Of a stretch of 64,000 nt of DNA, positions 44,642 to 53,869 are shown piece by piece (the first letter of the stretch is position 1; the number at the start of each line of letters is the position of its first letter). Below the pieces are notes generated by a model, which saw only the letters and a program-made list of their open reading frames with translations, did not search any database and had not been told where the DNA came from. Position numbers and translations under genes: made by a program. Origin of the DNA: CBDCWT01 sp965223305 (GTDB taxonomy: Bacteria > Planctomycetota > Planctomycetia > Pirellulales > Pirellulaceae); contig CBDCWT010000027.1 of NCBI GenBank assembly GCA_965223305.1, positions 1-64,000 on the forward strand, written 5' to 3'.

Positions 44642-45040
44642 CTATTCTTTCTTCTCTTCCTTCTCCTCCGGAGCGGTACCTGGCAACTTGCCTTCTTGGA
44701 TCAGCTTTCCAAACAACGTGCCACTGACCGACTTCTGCTTCTCGACCGCTTTCAGCGCCTTGGTGACCTTTTCGGCCAGCCGCTTCTCTTTCTTCAAGAT
44801 CTTGTACTCCTTGCCGTTCAGCAGCTTGGAAAGCGCTTTGCCGTAGTCGTTGCGATTCTTCTTCGACTTACCGTAGTGACAAGTGAAGCACTTGGCTTTC
44901 TTCGCAGCCTCGATAATCTTTGAGTCCTTGTAGACCTGTTCAAACTGCCTCTTGTATTCCGGGCGAGCGTGAGCCAGGTTCGGATAGCTCAACACCAGGA
45001 CTGCCAACGCGATCGTAACGACTCCCAAGACCTTCTTCAT
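44642..45040 (-). CDS. Small secreted c-type cytochrome-like protein
   Basis: 132 residues. A signal peptide (MKKVLGVVTIALAVLVLSYP..AHA) precedes a mature domain with one heme c site CFTCH at residues 51-55 followed by YGKSKKNRNDYGKALS. The rest is Lys-rich (KEYKILKKEKRLAEKVTKAL) and ends in a Glu/Lys tail. A strong GGAGGAG ribosome site and a good terminator suggest high expression. A distal Met ligand is not obvious. It is probably a periplasmic electron carrier or heme-binding protein of a planctomycete-specific type; partners unknown. Confidence 0.85.
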   Translation of the reverse strand: MKKVLGVVTIALAVLVLSYPNLAHARPEYKRQFEQVYKDSKIIEAAKKAKCFTCHYGKSKKNRNDYGKALSKLLNGKEYKILKKEKRLAEKVTKALKAVEKQKSVSGTLFGKLIQEGKLPGTAPEEKEEKKE

Positions 45041-45407
45041 TCCAAACTCCTCCGCAGACTAATCTAAGTTCAAAGCAAGGGGTGAGCGGGGGTGACAGCA
45101 GGAGCCACCCGGCGGGGCACAATATTTACATTAGTAATACTCGGCGATTCTGGAGTGTCAAGGAGAGAGGCACTCAACCGATACTCCCTCACGGCAATGA
45201 TCGCTCCGCAAGGCCTTTTTTCCCAACGACTTACCGCCTGCACGGTGACTCCAGCCGCGGACCGCTCCGAGCCGCGCCACTCGGGAGTCAAACCACGTCA
45301 CTTTGTTCGAAAGCGGGATCGTCGTCCGAAAACCAACGGGGTGCGCAACAAGTGTATTGTGCCTGCCTGTGCCGGTCTATCACTATCGAAAAGCGATCCA
45401 GAGGAGG
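45041..45407. other. Intergenic region without recognised feature
   Basis: 367 bases upstream of the small cytochrome gene and downstream of the VCBS gene. It must contain the cytochrome promoter. I see no repeat family, RNA gene or convincing small gene in it. Confidence 0.5.
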
Positions 45408-46661
45408 TCAACGCATCTGTTGAAAATAAAAAACCCCCTTCTTGTTGGAGGAGACGACGTCCAGCCAGCCGTCTCCATTAACGTCCCGGACAACGAATTG
45501 AGTCCCCGGACCGCTCTCGTGGTCAAACTGGTGCCGAATCCACTCCGGCCGCCCGTTACTACGCTGTAGCTCGAACCAATAAAAGACGGCCGGCTGATCG
45601 CCTCCGGGATCCTTGCCACCGTGTGCCCACCATCGCTTGCCGGTGACAAAATCCTGCAAGCCGTCGCCATTGATATCTGCCAAACAGACGCCGTGTAGCT
45701 GCGAAAAACTGCGATCGATCTCGTGCGCGGTGAACTGCCCGTCGGGACCCTGTTCATGCCACCAGACTCCGAACGAGTGTGGGCTGCTGGCCAGTACATC
45801 GTTGTCACCGTCGCCGTCGATATCATAGACGTGCATTTGCGCTGCCCTCCCCTCCCCTGCTGTCCGCTCACCAAATGCCGCTGGATGGAACTGCCATTTG
45901 CCTTGTAGATCGGCCGGCGCCTGCCACCATCCGTCGGCGCAGAGAATGTCTCGGCGGCCGTCGTGGTTGAGGTCGCCGATACCCAAGCCGTGCGAGTAGC
46001 GGCGTGTTCCAGGCGCACCCTTGTCGGAGATTGGATGGAGATGCCAAGGCTTGTCAGGATCGCGATCGGGTGTGGCGAAAGCCATCTGGCGCTCCGGGCC
46101 GTCCGGTTGCTCGGCGGACGGTGCGATCGCCGCAACTAACTCGCGTTGACCATCTCCGTCCAAATCGACAAAGTCGGGACTCTCGTTGTTCGTGACCGGA
46201 ATGCACAGATGCCTTTTCCATTCGACGTCCGGGCTCTGTGGATTTTCGAACCACCATGTCGGCGTGCCGGGAAAGTCGACGACGATGACATCGGTCCAGC
46301 CGTCACCGTTGCGGTCCTCGGCAAAACAACAAAAGGAGTTGCTGTAACCCTGCCGGTCATAGTGGGGTGGCTCGCCCAACACCGATCGGCTGGCAGCAGG
46401 CGGCTTCGAGGAGATGACCTGCAGTTTCCATTCAGGGGCGGCATACCAGACATATCCGGCGATGATGTCTAGCCGGCCATCGTTATTCAAGTCGGCGACG
46501 GTGACGCCCTCGCTACGGAACTTCTCATCGAGTTGATGTTTCTGAAAACGGATGGTCGGGCCGGACCGGTCGCTCGCAATCACCCCACCTACTGCGATCA
46601 TCCAAACAAACAAGAACAAGCCGACCTTTCGGCCGAATGTCAGCAAGCAGCTCCCAGTCAT
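45408..46661 (-). CDS. Secreted VCBS/FG-GAP repeat protein
   Basis: About 417 residues from the ATG at 46661, preceded by GAGGGGG. A signal peptide (VGLFLFVWMIAVGGVIAS) is followed by an integrin-like propeller with calcium loops: VADLNNDGRLDIIAGYVW, DRNGDGWTDVIVVDFP, VDLDGDGQRELVAAIA, IGDLNHDGRRDILCADGW, VYDIDGDGDNDVLASS, LADINGDGLQDFVTGK and VRDVNGDGWLDVVSSN. That is seven blades, one complete propeller. These proteins are widespread and secreted in planctomycetes; ligand unknown. The frame runs further upstream into repeat sequence and is not used. Confidence 0.9.
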   Translation of the reverse strand: MTGSCLLTFGRKVGLFLFVWMIAVGGVIASDRSGPTIRFQKHQLDEKFRSEGVTVADLNNDGRLDIIAGYVWYAAPEWKLQVISSKPPAASRSVLGEPPHYDRQGYSNSFCCFAEDRNGDGWTDVIVVDFPGTPTWWFENPQSPDVEWKRHLCIPVTNNESPDFVDLDGDGQRELVAAIAPSAEQPDGPERQMAFATPDRDPDKPWHLHPISDKGAPGTRRYSHGLGIGDLNHDGRRDILCADGWWQAPADLQGKWQFHPAAFGERTAGEGRAAQMHVYDIDGDGDNDVLASSPHSFGVWWHEQGPDGQFTAHEIDRSFSQLHGVCLADINGDGLQDFVTGKRWWAHGGKDPGGDQPAVFYWFELQRSNGRPEWIRHQFDHESGPGTQFVVRDVNGDGWLDVVSSNKKGVFYFQQMR

Positions 46662-46734
46662 CGCAACCCCCTCGAGGCACAGACACCGATCACACCGTGA
46701 AACGCCGGCCCACATCGTACTCGAATCGAGTACC

Positions 46735-47400
46735 CAGCTCGAGTCATGGGGGGCAGCTGAGCCCGAAGGGCCGGAGAGGGGGGCACGCCGAGGGACGATC
46801 ACTCCCGGGCAGCCCCTCCCCGGACGCTATCGCGTCCGACCCTCCCGCGAGCGGGAGGGTGAGGTTGATATCCGCAGGTTTATGAAGCGCAAAGCTGCAC
46901 AGCCTCCGCGAGCGGGAGGGCGACGCTCCTGCGGAGCCGTTTTTCCGCGCCGGTTTGGAGGTCGTGTGGCTCTTGAGTTAGCACGTGATTTCGTTTCTCT
47001 TCACTCTCCCCGAGGGGAGAGTCGGCCCGAAGGGCCGGAGAGGGGGGCACGCCGAGGGGCGATCACTCCCGGGCAACCCTCCCCGGACGCTATCGCGTCC
47101 GACCCTCCCGCGAGCGGGAGGGTGAGGTTGATATCCGCAGGTTTATGAAGCGCAAAGCTGCACAGCCTCCGCGAGCGGGAGGGCGACGCTCCTGCGGAGC
47201 CGTTTTTCCGCGCCGGTTTGGAGGTCGTGTGGCTCTTGAGTTAGCACGTGATTTCGTTTCTCTTCACTCTCCCCGAGGGGAGAGTCGGCCCGAAGAGGGG
47301 AGCACGCCGAGGGGCGATCACTCCCGGGCAGCCCTCCCCGGACGCTATCGCGTCCGACCCTCCCTCGAGAGCGGGAGGGTGAAGTCGATGTTGGCAAGTC
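46735..47400. repeat. Tandem PDAIASDPPA-type repeat array with a 263-base period
   Basis: The 782-base gap 46662-47443 is repeat. The module CTCTCCCCGAGGGGAGAGTC..GGACGCTATCGCGTCCG..CCCTCCCGCGAGCGGGAGGG occurs three times. A longer stretch that also includes TTTATGAAGCGCAAAGCTGC and TTAGCACGTGATTTCGTTTC is directly duplicated with a 263-base period (for example 46861 and 47124; 46981 and 47244). The third copy is truncated at 47400. No coding signal. Confidence 0.9.
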
Positions 47401-47443
47401 TGGTCGACATGCAGCATAAATGCTGCATCACGTGACCAGAGAG

Positions 47444-48430
47444 TCACGCCGCACGTGAAAACGGAGGTTTGCTTGCACCCGACCAGTCGTCGAAGTTCAC
47501 CAACTCGCGGATCGAGTAGTTCCGTTTGGAGGGAGTACCGTAGTAGATACGGGCTAGAACCTCACCCAGCAGGCCCAGGCTGAAAAACTGCAGACTGGCC
47601 GTCCAGGAGAGCATGGTCAGCAAGATCAGTGGGTTGCCCGTCATATCCACACCGCCCACGATCTTCATCAGCAGCGTCACGAACCCCGCGATCCCACCGA
47701 GCACGGCGCCTTGGATTCCCAAGAACCCAAACAGCTTCATGGGGCTGGCGAAGTAATGCAACAAGTACTTCACAGTGATCAAGTCGAGGATCACGCGCAG
47801 GGTGCGGGAGATGCCGTATTTCGAGTTGCCGAATTGCCGTGCTCGATGCCGCGTAACGACCTCGACACACCGCGCCCCTCTCTGGCCTGCCAAGATCGGA
47901 ATGAAGCGATGCATCTCGCCGTATAGCTCCAGCTCCTGGGCGATTTCGCGGCGAATCAACTTCAATGTGCAGCCGAGGTCATGGATCGGAAACCGACAGG
48001 TCTTCGCAATCAACCAGTTGGCCAGACGGGACGGCAGGCGGCGCGTGAACCAGGGGTCTTGGCGGTCTTTCCGCCAACCGTGTACTAGGTCGTAACCCTC
48101 CTCCAGTTTGTGGATCATCATCGGTATGTCAGCCGGGTCGTTCTGCAAGTCTCCGTCGATAGTTGCAATGAACTCACCGGTCGCCAGCTGCAGTCCTGCC
48201 TGAATTGCCGCTGTTTGGCCGTGGTTGCGGCGAAACGTGACAACTTTGACGCGCCGATCCGAGGCCGCCAGGGCGCGCAGTTGATCGGCTGAACCGTCCA
48301 GCGATCCGTCATCAATGAACAGTAGCTCGAACGATCTGCCCAACGGCACTAAGGCCTCACACAGCTGGCGGTATAGAATGACTATGTTGTCGCGTTCATT
48401 GTAGATCGGCACTACAACGGAAAGTTCCAT
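47444..48430 (-). CDS. Glycosyltransferase family 2 (ArnC/GtrB/DPM1-like) with C-terminal membrane helices
   Basis: 328 residues. LSVVVPIYNERDNI at 3-16, LLFIDDGSLDGSAD at 36-49, IATIDGDLQNDPADIPMMI near 88-106 (DxD) and RARQFGNSKYGISRTLRV (QxxRxxS-like acceptor site). The C-terminus has two hydrophobic helices around 230-290. Relatives transfer undecaprenyl-phosphate-linked sugars (ArnC, GtrB) at the membrane. It stands apart from the 1-16 kb glycan genes. The stop lies next to the repeat array. Confidence 0.92.
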   Translation of the reverse strand: MELSVVVPIYNERDNIVILYRQLCEALVPLGRSFELLFIDDGSLDGSADQLRALAASDRRVKVVTFRRNHGQTAAIQAGLQLATGEFIATIDGDLQNDPADIPMMIHKLEEGYDLVHGWRKDRQDPWFTRRLPSRLANWLIAKTCRFPIHDLGCTLKLIRREIAQELELYGEMHRFIPILAGQRGARCVEVVTRHRARQFGNSKYGISRTLRVILDLITVKYLLHYFASPMKLFGFLGIQGAVLGGIAGFVTLLMKIVGGVDMTGNPLILLTMLSWTASLQFFSLGLLGEVLARIYYGTPSKRNYSIRELVNFDDWSGASKPPFSRAA

Positions 48431-48599
48431 CGGATGAGCTCCGAGCGTAGAATCTTGCTGGCCGTCGAGTGCTAGCGGCCGTGAAATGCGGAGCGAGTCT
48501 AAGAAAACGTGGATTTGCCGACAATACCATTTGCGCGGTGGTGCGTAAGCGACTAGGTATAGGTTGCATGGTAATTAGGACGCGCCGATTTGATGTTGC

Positions 48600-48805
48600 G
48601 CATTGCGCCTCCATCGAAAGCGCGAAGCGTGAGCTTTGAAGTTGCGCCTTTGGATCCATCGGAACCCGAAGCGTAAGCGAGGGAATTGTTTACGTTGGTA
48701 CACCAACTCTCCCTCGCTGACGCTTCGGGTTCCGAAAAGCCAGGCAAATTCGTCGCCCTCAGCCCGCCAAACTGTGAAAAGCGCAATATCAAAACGCGTC
48801 GACGT
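48600..48805. repeat. Dispersed palindromic repeat (NPKRKRG type), copy 3
   Basis: The 434-base gap 48431-48864 contains a full copy: GCGAAGCGTGAGCTTTGAAG, GGAACCCGAAGCGTAAGCGA, a ~30-base spacer, then CCCTCGCTGACGCTTCGGGT and CAAACTGTGAAAAGCGCAA. The hairpin arms are ~22 bases. No gene. Confidence 0.85.
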
Positions 48806-48864
48806 GGGAGCCCCCCACCGAGATTGACTGCTCCTGAGAGATATTGGAAAGACGAGTGAGCCTG

Positions 48865-49296
48865 ATGGAGACCGACCCCCTATCAACACCCGGTGCATTG
48901 AGCATTCTCGAGACCTGCCTATACACCGACGATCTGGACGCGGCGGAGCGCTTCTACTGCGACGTGCTGGGACTGCAACTCGTGAGCCGAAAGCCGGGGC
49001 GCCATCGGTTCTTTCGGTGCGGCGCCACCATGTTGCTGCTGTTTCAACCCCAGGCCAGCCAGGACCCCGCTGCGGGAGTACCACCCCATGGTGCTGTCGG
49101 GCCCAGCCATGTTGCATTCCAGGTTCCCTTGGCCCAACTGGCCACCTGGCAGGAGCGGCTCATTCGCCAGGGCGTCGAGATCGAACGGATTGTCGAATGG
49201 CCCGGGGCGCTCTATTCGATCTACTTTCGTGACCCCGCGGGCAACAGCCTCGAGCTAGCACCCGCAGCCATCTGGGATGAAAACGCCGCGTCCTAG
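48865..49296 (+). CDS. VOC (glyoxalase/bleomycin resistance) family protein
   Basis: About 143 residues with two beta-alpha-beta-beta-beta modules. ILETCLYTDDLDAAERFYCD and VLGLQLVSRKPGRHRFFRCG open the first, GPSHVAFQVPLAQLATWQER the second, and IYFRDPAGNSLELA is the typical C-terminal strand with the metal-binding Glu. A single metal site (His of SHVAF and Glu of SLELA) is plausible. Activity cannot be told from sequence. The ATG at 48865 is chosen; in-frame GTG 48856 is possible. Confidence 0.88.
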   Translation: METDPLSTPGALSILETCLYTDDLDAAERFYCDVLGLQLVSRKPGRHRFFRCGATMLLLFQPQASQDPAAGVPPHGAVGPSHVAFQVPLAQLATWQERLIRQGVEIERIVEWPGALYSIYFRDPAGNSLELAPAAIWDENAAS

Positions 49297-49513
49297 GCCT
49301 CTACGTCTGGCCTCATTGGTCAATCGTAGGTTGTTAGAAGTTGCCCAGTCCACCGATTCAGAGCAGACGTCTTGTACCGTTTGGTCTCGTCCTGATCAGT
49401 GCCGGAAAATGGGGCGAGTTTTCGGCCGCGGCAATCGGGATCAAATACGGAACTCAGCACGTGTCGATGCTAAGGAGGGTTCATTCGGGGTACGGAATCT
49501 ACGCAGGGTATCG

Positions 49514-49777
49514 ATGGAACATTTCCAGCAGGTGGAAACGGTACGTCGTTTCGTCATCCAGAGGTTTGCGGCCTACGGTGCGGACTGCAACCAGGGATGT
49601 ACTGAGACGATCCTCGTCCGAGACAGCCACTATTGTGGCCGCCGCTTCAGCTGTTCCGGCTGGCGAGCAGTCTGGTTTGTCGAAGAACAGGTGATCAAGT
49701 TCTTCGACACTGCTGGAGGCTTTCGCGAGACACTGCAGGTGGCCCCCACCTCCGAGGCAGCCGACCGAGCGGCCTGA
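49514..49777 (+). CDS. Conserved-looking 87-aa protein of unknown function
   Basis: Starts at an ATG after AGGG. MEHFQQVETVRRFVIQRFAA forms a helix, then GADCNQGCTETILVRDSHYC and GRRFSCSGWRAVWFVEEQVI, an alpha/beta pattern that I associate with a short planctomycete family of unknown role (from memory, not verified). Four Cys residues (DCNQGC, HYC, FSC) could bind metal or form disulfides. The frame continues upstream to 49277, but that part is not protein-like. The 217 bases before it hold nothing clear. Confidence 0.6.
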   Translation: MEHFQQVETVRRFVIQRFAAYGADCNQGCTETILVRDSHYCGRRFSCSGWRAVWFVEEQVIKFFDTAGGFRETLQVAPTSEAADRAA

Positions 49778-50049
49778 CCGATGGGCCTTTCGCGACGTCG
49801 CATTCGCCGCGCCCGGAACTCCGACTGGTCCTCGCCGCTCGTCCCACCGGACTGAACGTGCGTCCACAGACCATGCTATGATTCACTCTCCTGGATCGAC
49901 CAACTCCGGCTGGACTTGGTCCTCCGCGCGCATTCTGGAAGACTGTCCTCTAACCACGATCGAAGCCAGACGATGAGGATCGCGGTGGATCACTCGATCG
50001 TCTGGATTTTCTTACCCGGCACGTTTGTCGGATTTGGGGGGACTCCATC

Positions 50050-51069
50050 ATGGCCAGTGGTCCGGCAACGGTGAGGTGGGGCATTGTTGGCTGCGGACGT
50101 TTCGGGCAGGTTCATGCGCGCGCGATCCAGTCTCTCCCCGAGTGCGAGCTGATCGCGATCTGCAACCGCAATCCGGATCGCCTGCAAGCTGCAGCCTCGG
50201 CGTGTGGCGCACGCCATACCTATCTCGAATACGAACAGCTGCTGGAGAACCCAGCTGTCGACGCCGTCAGCATCACCACGCACTGGCGCGATCACGCGGC
50301 CATCGCTAAGGCAGCTTTGGACAGCGGGAAACATGTCCTGCTAGAAAAGCCGATGGCGGCCAATGTCCAGGAGTGCGACGAGCTGGTGGCGGCCGCAGAA
50401 GGGGCCGCCGGGCAGTTCATGGTGGGCCACATCTGCCGCTTCGATCCCCGCATCAGCCTCGCCAAAGAGGCCATCTTGGCGGGCCGCATTGGTCGCATCG
50501 TGTCGATGCATGCCAAGCGCAATCTACCGCAAGCACCAGGCCATATCCGGCTTGATAAGATCTCACCCTTGATGGGTGACGGGATCCACGATGCCGATCT
50601 GATGATGTGGTTCCTGGAGCGGAAGCCGTCGCGTGTTTACGGTCGCCAGGTCCGAGTTCTAGACCATCATCACGCCGACATCGGCTGGGCGCTGCTGGAA
50701 TTTGAAGACGCAGCGATCGGGGTCGTCGAAACCAACTGGGCCCTCCCGTCCAACACGCCCACGGTGATCGACGCCGTCCTCGAAGTCGTTGGCAGTGACG
50801 GGATGCTCAAAGTCGACTGCGCGCACACGGGACTTATTGTGGTGGATCAAAACGGTCCAAAGCAGATCGACACTGATTACTGGCCGCAGTCCCATGGGCA
50901 ACTGGTCGGCGTCCTGCGGGATGAAATCAGTTACTTCTGCCGGTGCATTCATACCGGCACGGCGCCCATGGTGATTACCGCCGCCGAAGCAGCTCGTGCT
51001 GTAGAAGTCATGCAAGCCGCCGAGCAGTCGGCGAGGCTGGGTCAACCCGTAGAACTCGATCCTGAATGA
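50050..51069 (+). CDS. Gfo/Idh/MocA family oxidoreductase (cytoplasmic)
   Basis: 339 residues without a signal. VRWGIVGCGRFGQVHARAIQ is the Rossmann NAD(P) motif, TTHWRDHAAIAKAALDSGKH and VLLEKPMAANVQECDELVAA give the EKP catalytic Lys, and GDGIHDADLMMWFLERKPSR holds the HDxD-type His/Asp of the second domain. It would oxidise a sugar or inositol derivative. Unlike the gene at 23734 it is intact and not exported. It converges on the PQQ gene with a one-base gap. The 272 bases before it (49778-50049) show nothing clear. Confidence 0.93.
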   Translation: MASGPATVRWGIVGCGRFGQVHARAIQSLPECELIAICNRNPDRLQAAASACGARHTYLEYEQLLENPAVDAVSITTHWRDHAAIAKAALDSGKHVLLEKPMAANVQECDELVAAAEGAAGQFMVGHICRFDPRISLAKEAILAGRIGRIVSMHAKRNLPQAPGHIRLDKISPLMGDGIHDADLMMWFLERKPSRVYGRQVRVLDHHHADIGWALLEFEDAAIGVVETNWALPSNTPTVIDAVLEVVGSDGMLKVDCAHTGLIVVDQNGPKQIDTDYWPQSHGQLVGVLRDEISYFCRCIHTGTAPMVITAAEAARAVEVMQAAEQSARLGQPVELDPE

Positions 51070-51070
51070 C

Positions 51071-52333
51071 TCACAACTGAATGACACTGAATAGGTGGGT
51101 CTCGCCCCGGATGAACAGCTGTCCGGGAAGCGCTGCGAACGATGCCAAAGTCCGCTCGCCGAGTGAGTTCACAGCCAGACGCCGAAATGACTTGCCGCGG
51201 CGAATCACCGTCGTCGTGCCGTCCTCGTCGAGGAAGTAGATCTTGCCAGCGGCGTAGATCGGTGAAGCGGAGAAGCGACCGCCCAGCCGTTTTCGCCAAT
51301 GGACGCTGCCCGATCCTGCGTCCAAACAGGTAGCGATTCCCGCGTCTGAGACCATGTAGAGCTCAGCGCCAACTAGTAGCAGCGAGGGAGTGTGGGGTAC
51401 GTTCCTCACGACTCTCCAAGCCACGTGAGTGTCGGTCACGTCAGCACGACCGTCAGGACGAATCGCCAACAGCGTCGGGCGATCGTACCCCGAGCAAACG
51501 AAGACCAGGCCTCGGCCGAAAACAGGTTTGGGGATTACGGAGTAACCGTCATATCGAACACTCCAAATCACCTCGCCGTTCTCGGGGTCCAGAGCATCAA
51601 CCGTATTGCTGCCAGGCGTGATTACTTGCCGTCTGCCTGCGACTTCGATCACGCTGGGCGTACTGAACGAGAACTTCCTGGCTGCATCGGTGCGGCGATC
51701 GCGTCGCCAAGTCTCCTCACCTGTGAATTTGTCAAGCGCTACGATAAACGAGTCGCTACGGCCATCACAGCTGAAGATGAGGGTCTCGCCGACAACAATC
51801 GGACTTCCGCCGTTACCGTGTACTGGCTGGTATCGGTAGCGCCTGTTCTTCCACAACAACTCGCCATCCAGATTCAAACAAGCCGTTCCCTGGTGACCGA
51901 AGTGAAGATAGATACGAGATTCATCGACAAAGGGCGTCGGGCTGGCGTGGCTGTTCTTTTCGTGTATCCGCGCAGTGTCGTTGGAGGACTGGCGAAAGAC
52001 CTCCACGTTGCTCAGCTGGCTGCCGTCCGCGACATCCAAACTGAGCAACCGTAACGAAAGATCACCGTGCTCAGTGGACTCCGAGTTAGCAGTCGCGGGA
52101 ATCGCAGTGGTGAGAAAGAGCCGTCTATCAACAATCACTGGCGAGGACCAACCCTTGCCGGGGATTGCGGTCCTCCACTTCACGTTTTCGGTGTCACTCC
52201 ACCGTATTGGCAACGCTTGGTCGAAGTGACCATCAGCCGTCGGACCACGGAACTTTGGCCAGCCATCGGATCCCCTGGCAGGTGAAACCACGGCTATCAG
52301 TGTGAGCAGCAGCGGCACGTACAAGCGGAGCAT
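51071..52333 (-). CDS. Secreted PQQ-like beta-propeller protein
   Basis: 420 residues with a signal peptide (MLRLYVPLLLTLIAVVSPAR). DGWPKFRGPTADG and WRTAIPGKGWSSPVIVDRRL begin the propeller; later blades include GSPIVVGETLIFSCDG, LDKFTGEETWRRDRRT, LDPENGEVIWSVRYDG, LDAGSGSVHWRKRLGG and FSASPIYAAGKIYFLDEDG. The WxxRGP opening and AxxGxxxW blade ends are standard for planctomycete outer-membrane PQQ-repeat proteins (BamB-like fold). True PQQ binding is not implied. Confidence 0.92.
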   Translation of the reverse strand: MLRLYVPLLLTLIAVVSPARGSDGWPKFRGPTADGHFDQALPIRWSDTENVKWRTAIPGKGWSSPVIVDRRLFLTTAIPATANSESTEHGDLSLRLLSLDVADGSQLSNVEVFRQSSNDTARIHEKNSHASPTPFVDESRIYLHFGHQGTACLNLDGELLWKNRRYRYQPVHGNGGSPIVVGETLIFSCDGRSDSFIVALDKFTGEETWRRDRRTDAARKFSFSTPSVIEVAGRRQVITPGSNTVDALDPENGEVIWSVRYDGYSVIPKPVFGRGLVFVCSGYDRPTLLAIRPDGRADVTDTHVAWRVVRNVPHTPSLLLVGAELYMVSDAGIATCLDAGSGSVHWRKRLGGRFSASPIYAAGKIYFLDEDGTTTVIRRGKSFRRLAVNSLGERTLASFAALPGQLFIRGETHLFSVIQL

Positions 52334-52595
52334 CGCAGAAATCCTGATTGTTGTGGGGTTGTGTCAGGTTCGTCGACAAGCAGGCACCGCCCACTGTCGG
52401 ATGCCGACTGCCCGTGCAATGAACCAAGCTCGTCTTTAGTAGAATCTGTCACTCCACGTCCGCGTCGACGACGGGGAGTTCGATTCTGGAAGAGGTAACG
52501 GGGCGGAGCTTGCGCGCGGCGAACGAAAAAGTCAACTTCGCCGGACCAAGACCCGAATTGGCGGGGACCCGAACTGGGCCGTGAAACAACGCACC

Positions 52596-53291
52596 TCAAC
52601 AGAATTTATCCAGATGAAATACCTCCCGCAGAGCCGGCCGATCAGGAGAACGGGGAGGAAACTCGATCTCGACAGAGGGACGCTCAGCAAAATTGGCCTC
52701 GTCGCCCTCATGGGTTCTCGTCACCGTCCAGCAGCCCCGGTCACTGTCCATCGTCCCAACGAACACTCGCAACTCGGTCGGCTTCCCGCCACGTTGCAGT
52801 CGCGTGTCTGGAGGAACGCGCCAGGCGATCGTTTGCAAAGAGACCGTCAATGGACCATCGAAGTGGGCCACGGCCGATGGTCGGGAACGCTCCCGTAGTT
52901 CGACGTCGCAGTATTGCTCGAAGGTCCCCTCCGTGGCATCAACCCGAACGTCGACGAACAAGGACTCGCCCGGCGCGGGGTCCTCGAACGCGTGGCGCGA
53001 AATAGACGTGAGGGTGTACCGCACCGGGTTCGGCGATGGCACTTCGATCGAAATGTCGTCCAACCGCGATCCATCGGCGAAGATCAGTTTTTGAACCCAA
53101 CCGGCTCCATCCTCAAGCACCAGCCGGTCGCCGACTGTCGTGACGGTGAGCTCGGTGTCTGCGTCGGGACCAAACACCAGCCGACACTGTTTCGCAGTGG
53201 CCTCCGGCGAAAAGCTCGCCCATGTCGCGAGTACCAACGCCGTCAGCAGCACTGAGACCGCCAAAACGGCTGCAGTTCGTCTGAAAGGCAT
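52596..53291 (-). CDS. Secreted or membrane-anchored protein of unknown function
   Basis: 231 residues. An N-terminal helix (AAVLAVSVLLTALVLATWAS) serves as a signal or anchor. The remainder looks like a beta-sandwich with AKQCRLVFGPDADTELTVTT, DGSRLDDISIEVPSPNPVRY, ESLFVDVRVDATEGTFEQYC and TELRVFVGTMDSDRGCWTVT. Four Cys could form disulfides. I do not recognise the family. The 262 bases downstream (52334-52595) before the PQQ gene hold nothing clear. Confidence 0.7.
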   Translation of the reverse strand: MPFRRTAAVLAVSVLLTALVLATWASFSPEATAKQCRLVFGPDADTELTVTTVGDRLVLEDGAGWVQKLIFADGSRLDDISIEVPSPNPVRYTLTSISRHAFEDPAPGESLFVDVRVDATEGTFEQYCDVELRERSRPSAVAHFDGPLTVSLQTIAWRVPPDTRLQRGGKPTELRVFVGTMDSDRGCWTVTRTHEGDEANFAERPSVEIEFPPRSPDRPALREVFHLDKFC

Positions 53292-53421
53292 TAAGAACCT
53301 CGCTTTCCGCGAAAACCGCTCGTCTCCGAGCCGACAGTACCGGCTACCAGCCTAAGACATTGTTCACCCTGAAGGCAAGTTTGTTCGTGATCCAACCAAT
53401 GCAGCACCACGTACCTGCGGC

Positions 53422-53505
53422 CCAAAGTAGCAGGCACGCTCCGCGTGCCGTCCGCTACTCGAGAAAGATGGTTACGGCACACGGAGTGTGCCTACTACTT
53501 TGTTT
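53422..53505. repeat. TLRVPSA-type palindrome pair in a divergent gap
   Basis: AGTAGCAGGCACGCTCCGCG..GTCCGC, then GGCACACGGAGTGTGCC and TACTACTTTG. It lies in the 578-base gap 53292-53869 between the divergent gene at 52596 and the PAP2 gene. Confidence 0.75.
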
Positions 53506-53663
53506 GGAACACCAAGCATCGTCTTTTTTTTTGACAGCCGCACTTTCGCCCATGTAATTATATGTGTGTTTGCTCGAGACATCACTCGATGATGAGCAAG
53601 AATGCGTTGCAGCGTCACGGTTTACATCAAGAAACAGACAGAGGAGGCGGTTGGTGTCATGAA

Positions 53664-53765
53664 GAAACCGGCCGCTAACGCGGCTCGGCTGATGTTTGGC
53701 TGTTTGGCGACCTGACAGATCAGACCCTGACCGATCAGCTGCTGGGCGTTAGCCCACGGTTCCTT
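53664..53765. repeat. NQPLGVSPRF-type repeat, diverged short copy
   Basis: AACCGGCCGCTAACGCGGCT, then about 60 bases on GATCAGCTGCTGGGCGTTAG and CCCACGGTTCC. These are the two ends of the element in inside-out order. Located just upstream of the PAP2 gene. Confidence 0.65.
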
Positions 53766-53869
53766 TGCGCAACGTCAAAAGCACCTTGACGACGACTTCC
53801 TTGGTCTTGATCGACGGGTGGCGTAGCTGATTGGGCCGCATTCTGATAGCCTGTCGTCGGACTGCAAGG

